From Caballeronia choica (GTDB lineage Bacteria > Pseudomonadota > Gammaproteobacteria > Burkholderiales > Burkholderiaceae): 34,229 bases of DNA. The DNA lies in NCBI RefSeq assembly GCF_001544535.1, contig NZ_FCON02000083.1:1-34229 (forward strand), written 5' to 3'. The notes beneath the pieces were generated by a model that did no database searches, was not told the DNA's origin, and saw nothing but the letters and a program-made list of their open reading frames with translations. The position numbers and the translations under genes were made by a program. This document shows positions 1 through 7,151 of the stretch, piece after piece; position 1 is the stretch's first letter, and each line of letters begins with the position of its first letter.

Positions 1-257
1 TCGCGCTCCTTGAGGCCAGCATCGATACCGGCCAAGGCACGCTCGCGCCATTCTTCGAGCCGGTATATCGGTACCGATACCTCGCGCGAAATGGCATCCA
101 CCGGCTCGCCGCGCAATAGCCGCAAGACGACTTCTTTCTTCCGGTTCGCTGACCACCGCTTCACTTCGGCGGCCGCGCCGGGGGCGCTTCCAGTCGCGCT
201 ACGCGCTCCTTCCACCGCCCCCGGCACAACCTCAGTGACATTCGACTTCTTCAGCAT
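1..257 (-). CDS. IS3-type transposase, N-terminal HTH part (partial at left edge)
   Basis: The minus strand is open from an ATG at 255-257 to the window edge, giving at least 85 residues. After a low-complexity Ala/Gly-rich leader comes a region beginning KRWSANRKKEVVLRLLRGEP and then ISREVSVPIYRLEEWRE. This is the helix-turn-helix recognition region typical of the first ORF of IS3-like elements, which binds the element's ends. The catalytic DDE part would lie to the left of the window. The family call rests on this motif pattern alone; the gene could be intact or a remnant. Confidence 0.7.
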   Translation of the reverse strand, partial: MLKKSNVTEVVPGAVEGARSATGSAPGAAAEVKRWSANRKKEVVLRLLRGEPVDAISREVSVPIYRLEEWRERALAGIDAGLKER

Positions 258-324
258 GTTCAACTCCGTTTCCAGATACACGTTTTACCCCAAAATCGTG
301 TCCAGAAAAATCGGAGGCGGTTCA
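1..324 (-). mobile_element. End of an IS3-like insertion sequence
   Basis: Read on the minus strand, the sequence upstream of the transposase start begins TGAACCGCCTCCG at 324. A TGAACCGCC start is common for terminal inverted repeats of IS3-like elements. That would place the outer boundary at 324, about 67 bp before the transposase ATG, a normal leader length. The other end and any target duplication lie outside the window, so the boundary is an inference. Confidence 0.5.
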
Positions 325-397
325 TTGTAGTCTGCCCGCACGGTTTCCGGAACCTTAATTCCGGCCCTTCCATCCCGCATCCATACCTGGAGGTTCT

Positions 398-652
398 ATG
401 TCGTCTCATTCCCACGACCTCGCTGCCCTCGAAAAGAACATCGAGGCCATCCACGGCATCTTTAAGTGTTCTTCTGAAGAACACAAAGCGGAAAGGCTCA
501 TTGGCATTATCCACAACCTCGGGTGGACATCTATCGCCGAATATGCCTTGGTGGCACACGGGCTCGAGAACGCGCTGGCGCAAGCTGAGGCCGCCACCAA
601 AACCTACGCGGCGCTGGTAGAAGACGCGCAAAAAGTCGGACAGAGGGCCTAA
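398..652 (+). CDS. Small hypothetical protein
   Basis: An 84-residue protein starting at ATG 398 with a good ribosome binding site (GGAGG, about 5 bases upstream). It is predicted soluble, with a mostly helical, Ala- and Glu-rich composition (motifs DLAALEKNIEAIHGIF and ALAQAEAATKTYAALVEDA). It has no signal peptide or membrane segment. I recognise no family. It lies just outside the IS end at 324 and its own promoter was not located. The Shine-Dalgarno sequence and a normal amino-acid composition support it as a real gene; its function is unknown. Confidence 0.6.
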   Translation: MSSHSHDLAALEKNIEAIHGIFKCSSEEHKAERLIGIIHNLGWTSIAEYALVAHGLENALAQAEAATKTYAALVEDAQKVGQRA

Positions 653-1159
653 ACATTACCTGAAAAAATGGACGTGAAGCGGTCCGCCCACGTCCTCAAA
701 AAAGTGACTTTCGCACGGTCTCGAAAGACTTCTTTCACAAAGAAGAAGTCAAGACGTCTTTAGCGACTTCAGTTATACGCAGCAAGCCGAACTCGGCGGG
801 GACTTCGGACGAGCTTAGCATGGCGTGCGGCGACAACGACGGCTTGAGGCCAACATCGCGTAAGGTCAGTCCGGAACCTAGTTGCGGTGTAGTCGGAGCT
901 GCATTAGGTCAATTCTCGACGTTAGGACGAGGCTTTCTACGAACGTCGAGTTCGCGGGGCAGACGGACGTTGAGTGTTCCCGGCCGCAGACAATCGCGGT
1001 TTGCGAGGCAGATGCGCCTTGCTAATATTATCGTCCGCTCTGACGAAGACTTGCATCGGCGCCCGGCATTCTACCCGCCGCCGTCAATCAATGGACCTCG
1101 GGCACAAATATATAGCCTCCCGCAACGTCGCCATACGCGCGCGCCTTCCCCTGAATCAA
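653..1159. other. Gene-poor spacer with hairpins
   Basis: No convincing coding region on either strand; open frames here have atypical, Arg/Ser-rich composition and no ribosome binding site. Visible structure: the minus-strand terminator at 661-697 and a second inverted repeat, GACTTCTT (727-734) with AAGAAGTC (743-750), an 8-bp stem with a loop of about 8 bases. Nothing else recognised. Confidence 0.5.
661..697 (-). terminator. Intrinsic terminator (minus-strand sense)
   Basis: GGACGTG (670-676) and CACGTCC (689-695) form a perfect 7-bp stem. Read on the minus strand, the stem is followed at once by a run of six T (complement of 663-669). This is the geometry of a Rho-independent terminator for minus-strand transcription, plausibly from the decayed DUF429 gene at 1160-1721. 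On the plus strand it lacks the T run. Confidence 0.5.
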
Positions 1160-1721
1160 TCACTGCGCTGTCAGAGCGCACAGCGCTGCGTCCAAAGCGT
1201 CGATTGACTTCAACTGGGTGGTGTCGAAGCCGAGTTCCTCGAGCAGTCGACGCCGCTGCGTTCGCTTCTGCTTTGCTGAGGCAAAGTCACGTCCGAGAAG
1301 CGCGCACGTGATGGCGTGGGGGAACGTTTCAAAGGTCGCAGGCTCGCCGAATACCGGTCGGTCCTCAGGACGGGATGAATGTCGGCAAACACCTCATAGA
1401 CACGTGCGCCGTTGAACATCCACTCGTAAAAGCCGCTAGTGCTCGCGTTCGCACGCGCCAGCGTCGGGGTCGCGAAGCACGAAATGCGTTCCCGCGCCAT
1501 TTCTCCGCTGCCCGACCGATGCCTTCGACTCCCCATTGCGAAGGCGCATCGATGCCAACAACAGATACTTTGAATTGCAAACAGCGCTCGTGAAGTTCGC
1601 GAACGTCCAGGCTTGACGCAACGAACGTGACGGCTGAACCTTGCAGTACTACGAGATGAAAGCCCTTCTTCGTCCCGCCGACATCGATGCCGGCCACCAT
1701 ATCAGTTTGCTCGGCAGCCAT
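1160..1721 (-). pseudogene. DUF429 (RNase H-like fold) gene, two frameshifts
   Basis: The reading begins at ATG 1721 with MVAGIDVGGTKKGFHLVV, matching the DUF429 N-terminus with its first acidic active-site residue (GIDVGG), then VVGIDAPSQWG. After GRAAE (near 1510) homology moves to another frame: RISCFATPT, then YEWMFNGARVYEVFADIHP. Near 1365 it moves again to PVFGEPATFETFPHAITCAL, and it ends IDALDAALCALTAQ before TGA 1160-1162, the family's C-terminal acidic motif. All conserved blocks survive in order over 562 bp, so this is a recently broken gene (about 187 codons) or a sequence with two indel errors. DUF429 proteins are predicted RNase H-fold nucleases of unknown role. Confidence 0.75.
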
Positions 1722-2285
1722 GTGTTCTTATAACCTCGAATCTGCTTAGCATGAGAAGACAAGCGCAACGCACAAGCGTCGAAGCCTGGGGTCAAAGAGT
1801 CCAGACATTGGTAAGCAGCGCATCGGACCAGGAAAATTCTAATGGGCTTTCGAGAAGGTTGCTGCGTGAATCACAGTCGCTCCACAGTCGAGGCGCGTTT
1901 CGTTATCCTGGAGCGATGGTTCTCACCGCGTCGAGCCTAGGCGTGCCCTTTAAGCCCAAGGGGGTGGTACGTACACGCCCCTTGTCTTCGATGCTGCGTA
2001 GAGACAGCAACGATTGCCCTGGACTTCGTCGCCGGCGACCGGGTTCGCCGATGGAGGAATTGCAGGGTCGTCTAAAAAGATTCTAACAGGACGGCACCAC
2101 ACCACGGTTCGCCAGAACTGGGCGCCGATGGCGCACCTCGCATCAGCCTAACTTTTCGTCGTCTCCGGACAATTAGTTACGAATGTCACATCTCGCGAGT
2201 GTGCGAAAAGGCATGTGCCAACGTTAAGTGCAAAGTCCGGCAAACAATTTGAACGCTGGTGCGGTGAGTCGTGACAAGGCCAAAT
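1722..2285. other. Gene-poor spacer
   Basis: No gene that I can support. A 111-codon open frame at 1751-2086 (plus) has no Shine-Dalgarno site and an Arg/Ser-rich composition typical of chance frames in GC-rich DNA. The only structure noted is an imperfect dyad at 1961-1981 centred on the palindrome GTACGTAC (1967-1974). The right part should hold the promoter for the small secreted-protein pair at 2286-2844. Confidence 0.4.
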
Positions 2286-2549
2286 ATGAACAGAAAGGTG
2301 ACTATATGTGCAGCGCTCGGCTTCGCAGTGAGCGTAATATCGACGGCAGCCACGGCCCACGTAGACGTTGGCATTGGTTTGGCCATTCCAGGCCCAATGT
2401 ATGACCCGGTCCAACCAGAGTATCTGCCACCGCCCCCGCCTCCGCCGCCCGTTTATGCTGTACCACCTCCTCCGAATGTTTACGCGCCGGCACCGCCGGT
2501 GATGGCCTATGGCGGCACGGCTGGAGCGGCGACTGAGTTGCGCTGCTGA
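2286..2549 (+). CDS. Small secreted proline-rich protein
   Basis: An 87-residue protein. I chose ATG 2286 over the in-frame GTG at 2271 because it places a classical signal peptide at the N-terminus (MNRK, a hydrophobic stretch, then cleavage near TAATA-HVDVG). The mature part has HVDVGIGLAIPGP followed by a proline-rich tract (PPPPPPPP, then several PPP/YAPAP units). Burkholderia genomes carry similar small periplasmic or outer-membrane-associated proteins of unknown role. The last residues (GTAGAATELRC) lack the Tyr/His/Gly-rich tail I would expect, so the C-terminus may be truncated. It is followed 37 bp later by another small exported protein, likely in the same transcript. Confidence 0.6.
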   Translation: MNRKVTICAALGFAVSVISTAATAHVDVGIGLAIPGPMYDPVQPEYLPPPPPPPPVYAVPPPPNVYAPAPPVMAYGGTAGAATELRC

Positions 2550-2586
2550 GGCGAAGACTTTGAACCATCTTCACAGGAAATTACCC

Positions 2587-2844
2587 ATGAAAACATGCAG
2601 TGGTCTTACCTTGATTCTTACGTTGCTCGCTCTAGGAAGCGCTCAAACAGCAAATGCGGCTGGCTGCATCAAGGGCGCAGTCGTCGGCGGGGTTGCCGGA
2701 CACTACGCGGGACGTCATGCAGTCGTAGGCGCTGTTGGCGGCTGTATCGTCGGCCATCATCTAGCGAAGAAGCGCGCCGAAGAAAAGGCCGTGCAACCTC
2801 CGACTGTCCACGCACAGGGGACAGATTCCGCGCGGTCGTTCTAA
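2587..2844 (+). CDS. Small exported glycine-zipper protein
   Basis: An 85-residue protein starting at ATG 2587, preceded by AGGAAA. It has a signal peptide (MKTCSGLTLILTLLALGS, then cleavage near TANA-AG). The mature protein carries a glycine-zipper-like pattern, AAGCIKGAVVGGVAGHYAG and then AVVGAVGGCIVGHHLAKK, with Gly every 3-4 residues and two Cys, followed by a charged, disordered tail. This composition is common in small envelope proteins of Burkholderia with no assigned function. It lies directly after the proline-rich secreted gene in the same orientation. Confidence 0.65.
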   Translation: MKTCSGLTLILTLLALGSAQTANAAGCIKGAVVGGVAGHYAGRHAVVGAVGGCIVGHHLAKKRAEEKAVQPPTVHAQGTDSARSF

Positions 2845-3068
2845 AAAATAGGCGCATGACAGACCCGTCGCTTTGCGACGTCGCCTCACCGCGTGGCCGC
2901 GCAAATCGTGCGAGCGCTTAAGGCCGCGTTAACTATTCTCGTCCACTATTTCCGTGCCCACCTATCTCGGCGCCCTGGCTTGGGCGGAGACGACTTCTTA
3001 ACGATTAGGCAGCACGTACTCTTCTTTTAAAGATTGCTAGAGAAACTGGAACAGGTGTGAATCGTAAA

Positions 3069-3527
3069 ATGCGAACACAAAAACAAACGAGAGCGGCGAT
3101 GTCGCCGCTGCTCCGTGCGCTCGTGTATAGCCGGGCCACCCATGAACCTGTCGTTCAGGCGATGCTTCTGCAGGCTTACGCGGCCCTCGATGCGTTTGCC
3201 CGAGGGCACGGGTCGCCAGAGCTATACATAACCTTCGGACGGCATTTGCTGGTGTCCGAAGAACTCTGCCGCCTCGGTCACCACTCAAACCGCCTTTCCG
3301 AGGTCAAGCTCGCACACGGGGCTATGGCATATTTCGATTTCGCTGAGCGTCATGGCAATGGCTTAGCTATCGGCGAACATGAATACGTTAGATTGTGCGT
3401 AGCGCTCGACATTCTTTCGGCGCAGCTATCCGCGTCCTCGCTCGGTGACATCGCGAAGGCTGAGGCAAAGATGGCCGAGGGGTTGGGTCGGGTCGTCGAG
3501 CATCCAGTGGTGGCCGAGGTAGAGTGA
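3069..3527 (+). CDS. Hypothetical helical protein (Burkholderia-type family)
   Basis: A 152-residue, mostly helical soluble protein from ATG 3069 (MRTQKQTRAAMSPLLRAL); an in-frame GTG at 3057 adds four residues and lies close to GGAACAGG. It contains ITFGRHLLVSEELCRLGHH, then EHEYVRLCVALDILSAQLS and a C-terminal acidic tail. The organisation resembles a family of about 120-150 residues scattered through Burkholderiaceae plasmids and genomic islands, sometimes labelled 'Fis family regulator' in annotations. I see no clear helix-turn-helix here, so I do not adopt that function. Confidence 0.6.
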   Translation: MRTQKQTRAAMSPLLRALVYSRATHEPVVQAMLLQAYAALDAFARGHGSPELYITFGRHLLVSEELCRLGHHSNRLSEVKLAHGAMAYFDFAERHGNGLAIGEHEYVRLCVALDILSAQLSASSLGDIAKAEAKMAEGLGRVVEHPVVAEVE

Positions 3528-3699
3528 CGCAAAGGCAATGCGCCCACCCAGCCGAAGCGTCGTTTTCCGGATGCGATGTTCGTCGACTTCTGCGAACTGT
3601 TGTAGCTAAGGTCCGGGCAGATGTCTGAACACGACGCGGACTTGAGGCCCTCGTATAGCTGGAGTCCTGCGAATTGTCGCGCCTCATCGACGAACATCG

Positions 3700-4251
3700 C
3701 TAGCCGTGGCCCCCTGCGCCGCGCCCTTCGAAATACATCGGGTCAAGCGTTGGCGCCGCAACGAACATTGAAGCTTTCCGCTGGCCGGCGGCTCCCCAAT
3801 ACTCGACCTGCCCGTGCTGCCCGATAACTATCACTTCGCGGGCACCGCCCTCCAGATACGCCATGACCCTCCGGTCGATGTCCCGCATCCGGTCACTATC
3901 GAGCAACACCTCAACGCAAAGGTCAGGGACGAACGGCACCGGGTCGTCGCGGTCGAATCTTTCCCACTTGTCGCACGGCATCCATACGACGTCTGGCACC
4001 CTGATGCCAAATGACGAGGTCGTAACCGCCACCGACATGGCGGCAAGGTGACCAATCTGTGCGGTCAGTTGACAGTAAACGTCCGTGAGCACTATCTGGC
4101 GCCTTGCCGACGGCGCGGGAGTCAGTCTCGCTTCGCCGAGTTCGTCTAGCTCATATTGGTGGTGCCCGGCAAGTTCTGCCTTCGGTATGAGGCGATGCCA
4201 CGCGGCGAGCAGTTCGTAGCGGTCCAGAAGAGCAGGTGTGCCCATAGTCAT
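3700..4251 (-). CDS. Uma2-family endonuclease (DUF820)
   Basis: A 183-residue protein from ATG 4251; an in-frame ATG at 4245 and a TTG at 4299 are alternatives. The core matches the Uma2/DUF820 restriction-nuclease fold: RVPDVVWMP, then PFVPDLCVEVLLDSDRMRD, then VMAYLEGGAREVIVI and a final strand with VEYWG. In the PD-(D/E)XK scheme the Asp of VPD and the Glu of VEV are the expected metal ligands; the usual Lys near the 'DxxxKxxxY' helix is Arg here (DIDRRVMAYLEGG). The family is predicted to be a nuclease, and its biological role is mostly unknown. The gene stands alone, with a palindromic putative operator just upstream. Confidence 0.7.
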   Translation of the reverse strand: MTMGTPALLDRYELLAAWHRLIPKAELAGHHQYELDELGEARLTPAPSARRQIVLTDVYCQLTAQIGHLAAMSVAVTTSSFGIRVPDVVWMPCDKWERFDRDDPVPFVPDLCVEVLLDSDRMRDIDRRVMAYLEGGAREVIVIGQHGQVEYWGAAGQRKASMFVAAPTLDPMYFEGRGAGGHG

Positions 4252-4299
4252 CTCGCGAGGAAGTCGCGTAAGCGTAAACCCGCCCCGGCGGCTTGACAA

Positions 4300-4857
4300 T
4301 TGTTATGTATTTGTGCGCCGCACAAAATGAGCTATGCTAGGCAGCATTCGGCGGTGAAATCGTTTGGCGTGGGGCATTGTCCCGTTATGGTCCATCGCCT
4401 ATGCCTCAACGAACCGCGGTCTGATGCTCACCTGGTTTCTCAGATTTATTGTGCAGCGCAGTGACAGCACCGAAGTGAAGCCGAAACACCAACGCAATTT
4501 CCGGTGCTTGCCGAGGTCAAGCCAAAAACTGTTGGCCGCAAGGTGCGCCCCCGGGCCGAACCATAAACGCCATGCGTCCGCCCGCCAAAGGACGCTAGGC
4601 TCGAACATGAGACTTTTTCGGCACTAAGCAATTCGTAAACTCACTTTTGGCATGCGAGCCGCGAACCTTGAACTACGAGCGCTGGCTCTACCCCGCCCTG
4701 TCCAGACGTCTACGCGTCCCTCATAGGCGGAGCCATCAAAAAATTCTTGCAGCGCGGCCAGCAAATCCGACTGGCAAGACGGGGCCGGGGCGTAGCCAAC
4801 GCCTAGGGGTAGGTTCTTACAGCACGCGCTACCCGGGCAAACGGAAGGAGGTCCAAC
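4300..4857. other. Gene-poor spacer
   Basis: Apart from the palindrome at 4310-4326, nothing recognisable. Open frames of 60-110 codons on both strands lack ribosome binding sites and have atypical composition. The right end must include the leader of the small gene at 4858, which has a strong Shine-Dalgarno site (AAGGAGG). Confidence 0.4.
4310..4326. promoter_or_regulatory. 17-bp palindrome upstream of the Uma2 gene
   Basis: TTTGTGCG-C-CGCACAAA is a perfect 8-bp inverted repeat with one central base, in an AT-rich stretch that also contains TTGACA at 4293-4298. It lies about 60 bp upstream of the Uma2 start and could be a repressor or autoregulatory operator. Function inferred from symmetry and position only. 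Confidence 0.4.
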
Positions 4858-5070
4858 ATGAAGCTTGACGACGCGACTTTCCGGCAATTGCGCCGACTCG
4901 CTCCGGTTCTCGATGACGTACTGAACGCAGGAGAAGTCGAGCACGCCGACCAAGCCATCGGCCTAGCCTCACTTGCTCAGGTATGCTCGAACCTATTTGA
5001 CGCCTATCACGACCAACACCCGAGCGAAATTGGGCAAGCGCGACTCGACGCTCTCGAGCCGCCTCAGTAA
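4858..5070 (+). CDS. Small hypothetical protein
   Basis: A 70-residue protein from ATG 4858, preceded by a near-perfect ribosome binding site (AAGGAGG, 6 bases spacing). It is acidic and helical: MKLDDATFRQLRRLAPVLDD, then VEHADQAIGLASLAQVCSNLF, ending near GQARLDALEPPQ. No signal peptide, membrane segment or recognised domain. Its coding status rests on the Shine-Dalgarno site and the sensible composition; its function is unknown. Confidence 0.6.
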   Translation: MKLDDATFRQLRRLAPVLDDVLNAGEVEHADQAIGLASLAQVCSNLFDAYHDQHPSEIGQARLDALEPPQ

Positions 5071-5237
5071 CGCACCCTTTCTGGGCCGCCTGGCGGCTTC
5101 AGGTATCGCCGGTACACTCGAACAATATATCGCATTGACTTCAAAACGTGACTGCACGCCCATGCGTACACGGCAGACTTTCTGCAGCACGCTCGCTGGC
5201 TCGGAAAGCCGCGGGCCCGGGACGCTAGAGTCGACCT

Positions 5238-6002
5238 TTAACGCAGTTCCAACTCGATGTCGTCAAAGAGAACGTGCTGAAGCCCGCCAGCAAAAATCAT
5301 TGACAGGTCGCCGATTTTCTCGCGAAGGAAAGATGTGGTCTTGCGCAGAAAATGAGCGCCCGAGGATGAGTGAATGTCCGCCCCGATTGCAAAGCTGAAG
5401 AGCGTCGGCACACCCGCCCCTGAAAGTCGAATCTCGAGCTCCACGAGTCCAGCCACCGCTAGCTGAGCCACTGCTTCAGCGAGCGAGGCGCCGACGCCAA
5501 CACCACGGTGATGTGGGACAACCCAGATTTCGAGTACCTCGATTTCAATCGATGCAGCTTGTTCATCGAACCCATCCTCGACCCGAACCACGAACGTGCA
5601 ATAGCCAACCGGCGAGAGACCAGAGTATGCGACGAGCTGATAGCCAAATCGCGCGCAGCCCGCGGCAAACTCATCGTCGCCACAATCTTCGCCAAGGGTC
5701 ACAGACGACCAAGCTGCATCGCCGGCAGATAAGCTATGTCCCGAAAGAGGTGACGCTTCATAGCTTGCGCCGTCATCGTCACGGGCGTCGTGCAGCTTCC
5801 TTCGCAACAGGCGCACAGCAGCAAGGGAAGACGATTTTTCGTGATGCCCGCAATACACGACGTAACACCGGCCGCCACGCACGCGCTCGAGAACCGCCTC
5901 TCCTGCCGTGGCGGCGAGGGCCAACGGGTCGATAAGGGATTCAGTGAGCTGGGAGCTGACCTCGAGCAAATCAGTGGGCATGCAGTAGATTTTTGAGTTC
6001 AC
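5238..6002 (-). CDS. GNAT-family N-acetyltransferase
   Basis: A 254-residue protein. ATG 6002 is used; ATG 5981 is an alternative, and neither has a strong ribosome binding site. The acetyl-CoA binding motif A is clear in the middle of the protein: EIWVVPHHRGVGVGASLAEA, the (Q/R)xxGxG/A signature after a hydrophobic strand. The preceding VGYCTFVVRV and EIEVLEIW strands complete the GNAT core. The N-terminal 100 residues and the C-terminal 60 are not recognisable, so the substrate is unknown. It follows the CobW gene in the same orientation after 158 bp and may be the last gene of the gabT unit or separately transcribed. Confidence 0.75.
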   Translation of the reverse strand: MNSKIYCMPTDLLEVSSQLTESLIDPLALAATAGEAVLERVRGGRCYVVYCGHHEKSSSLAAVRLLRRKLHDARDDDGASYEASPLSGHSLSAGDAAWSSVTLGEDCGDDEFAAGCARFGYQLVAYSGLSPVGYCTFVVRVEDGFDEQAASIEIEVLEIWVVPHHRGVGVGASLAEAVAQLAVAGLVELEIRLSGAGVPTLFSFAIGADIHSSSGAHFLRKTTSFLREKIGDLSMIFAGGLQHVLFDDIELELR

Positions 6003-6160
6003 ATCGGGAAGCGGACCCTATTTTACCCTGTTGGGACATTGGGCGCACGGACAGACAACCTATGGCTGTTGCAACCAAAGCGACTAGCAGGAAGCTGGCT
6101 CGAGTCCGACCGTACGCATCAGCAGGTACATTTGACGCACTCAGCGGGTCATTTGCTGGG

Positions 6161-7144
6161 TTATTGATGGTTAAACCAGCTCACCGGGTGCTCCATCGGT
6201 ATCGAGGCTAAATCTTCTCTCCCACAATCTCTGGCAATGACGATGGCCCCAAGAGGCACCGTCGTCTCTCGGTTGAGACGGCGCGGCGCAGAAAAGGTGG
6301 TTCCAACGGACTGCAACAAGAGCCGGTCGTCGATACTTTCACCCGGAACGACCGCCTTGATTCTCAGCAATCGTTCTCCAAGTGCTCCGGCTATATTTTC
6401 GAGCCAGTCCAGAGCAACCTCCCAAGGCACATCCGCGTCATACTTGGCGCGAAACACACGAACTCGCGGATGAAGAAGACGTCGGCGCTCTGACTGCCGA
6501 GGCTGCGCAATGCCGATGGGCACGTCGATGATGCCAGGCGATGCGCATGCCTCTCGCGCGCGAACCGAGGCAGAGAACTCGTTCACAACTCTGGCGAGCG
6601 GGCTCACGGACTTGACCACTTCTATTGCCTCTTCGCGCCTCTCGATTGCTACCGAATCAATTTTCGTGAGAACGACTGTATGGGCAGCGGCGAGTTGCGC
6701 TACAGCGTCTTCAAAGTCGGCGCTTTGCAGCGGCGGACGACTGCAATCGTAGGTCGAAACCAAGTGCAACTTTAGTCGCAGGTAAGCGAGTTCCTGCAAT
6801 GACGAGACTATCGGACCGGGCCGGGATAGTCCGCTACACTCTAGAACAATACGAGAGAAAAGGCTCTGCCCTGCGACTTGGCGAAACTGCATTAGGTCCT
6901 GAATCGTGGTGACCAAGTCGCTCGTCATTGAGCAACATACACAACCGTTGCTGAGGGTTGCCATCGACATTCCACTCGCCGATTCCGATAGAACAGCTCC
7001 GTCGATGTTTATCTCCCCAGCTTCGTTGACGATGACCGCGGTATCGGACGCATCCTCGCTAGTGTTTAGTAAGCTTTCTATCAAAGAGGTCTTGCCGCTA
7101 CCCAAGGTGCCCGATACGATAACGAATTGAGGTCCCGTTTGCAT
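6161..7144 (-). CDS. CobW/G3E-family GTPase (metal chaperone)
   Basis: A 327-residue protein from ATG 7144, with GAGGAC upstream and only 7 bp after the amidohydrolase stop. Motifs: Walker A GTLGSGKT at residues 12-19, the metal-binding CxCC motif at 68-71 (NGCVCCS), the Mg/switch region around LECSGLSRPG and the base-specificity motif TKID at 160-163. The C-terminal third matches a CobW C-terminal domain. G3E GTPases deliver Zn, Ni or Co to metalloenzymes; there is no His-rich tail here. Tight coupling to a metal-dependent amidohydrolase suggests a dedicated metallochaperone for that enzyme, an inference from context. Confidence 0.88.
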   Translation of the reverse strand: MQTGPQFVIVSGTLGSGKTSLIESLLNTSEDASDTAVIVNEAGEINIDGAVLSESASGMSMATLSNGCVCCSMTSDLVTTIQDLMQFRQVAGQSLFSRIVLECSGLSRPGPIVSSLQELAYLRLKLHLVSTYDCSRPPLQSADFEDAVAQLAAAHTVVLTKIDSVAIERREEAIEVVKSVSPLARVVNEFSASVRAREACASPGIIDVPIGIAQPRQSERRRLLHPRVRVFRAKYDADVPWEVALDWLENIAGALGERLLRIKAVVPGESIDDRLLLQSVGTTFSAPRRLNRETTVPLGAIVIARDCGREDLASIPMEHPVSWFNHQ

Positions 7145-7151
7145 ACTGTCC

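Noticed and set aside
820-1311. 163-codon open frame on the plus strand
   Set aside because: Arg/Ser-rich composition, no ribosome binding site, and its right part lies antisense to the DUF429 remnant, which explains the openness.
4624-4953. 109-codon minus-strand open frame
   Set aside because: No start signal, Cys/Ser/Arg-rich, and it overlaps the small gene at 4858 that has a strong ribosome binding site.
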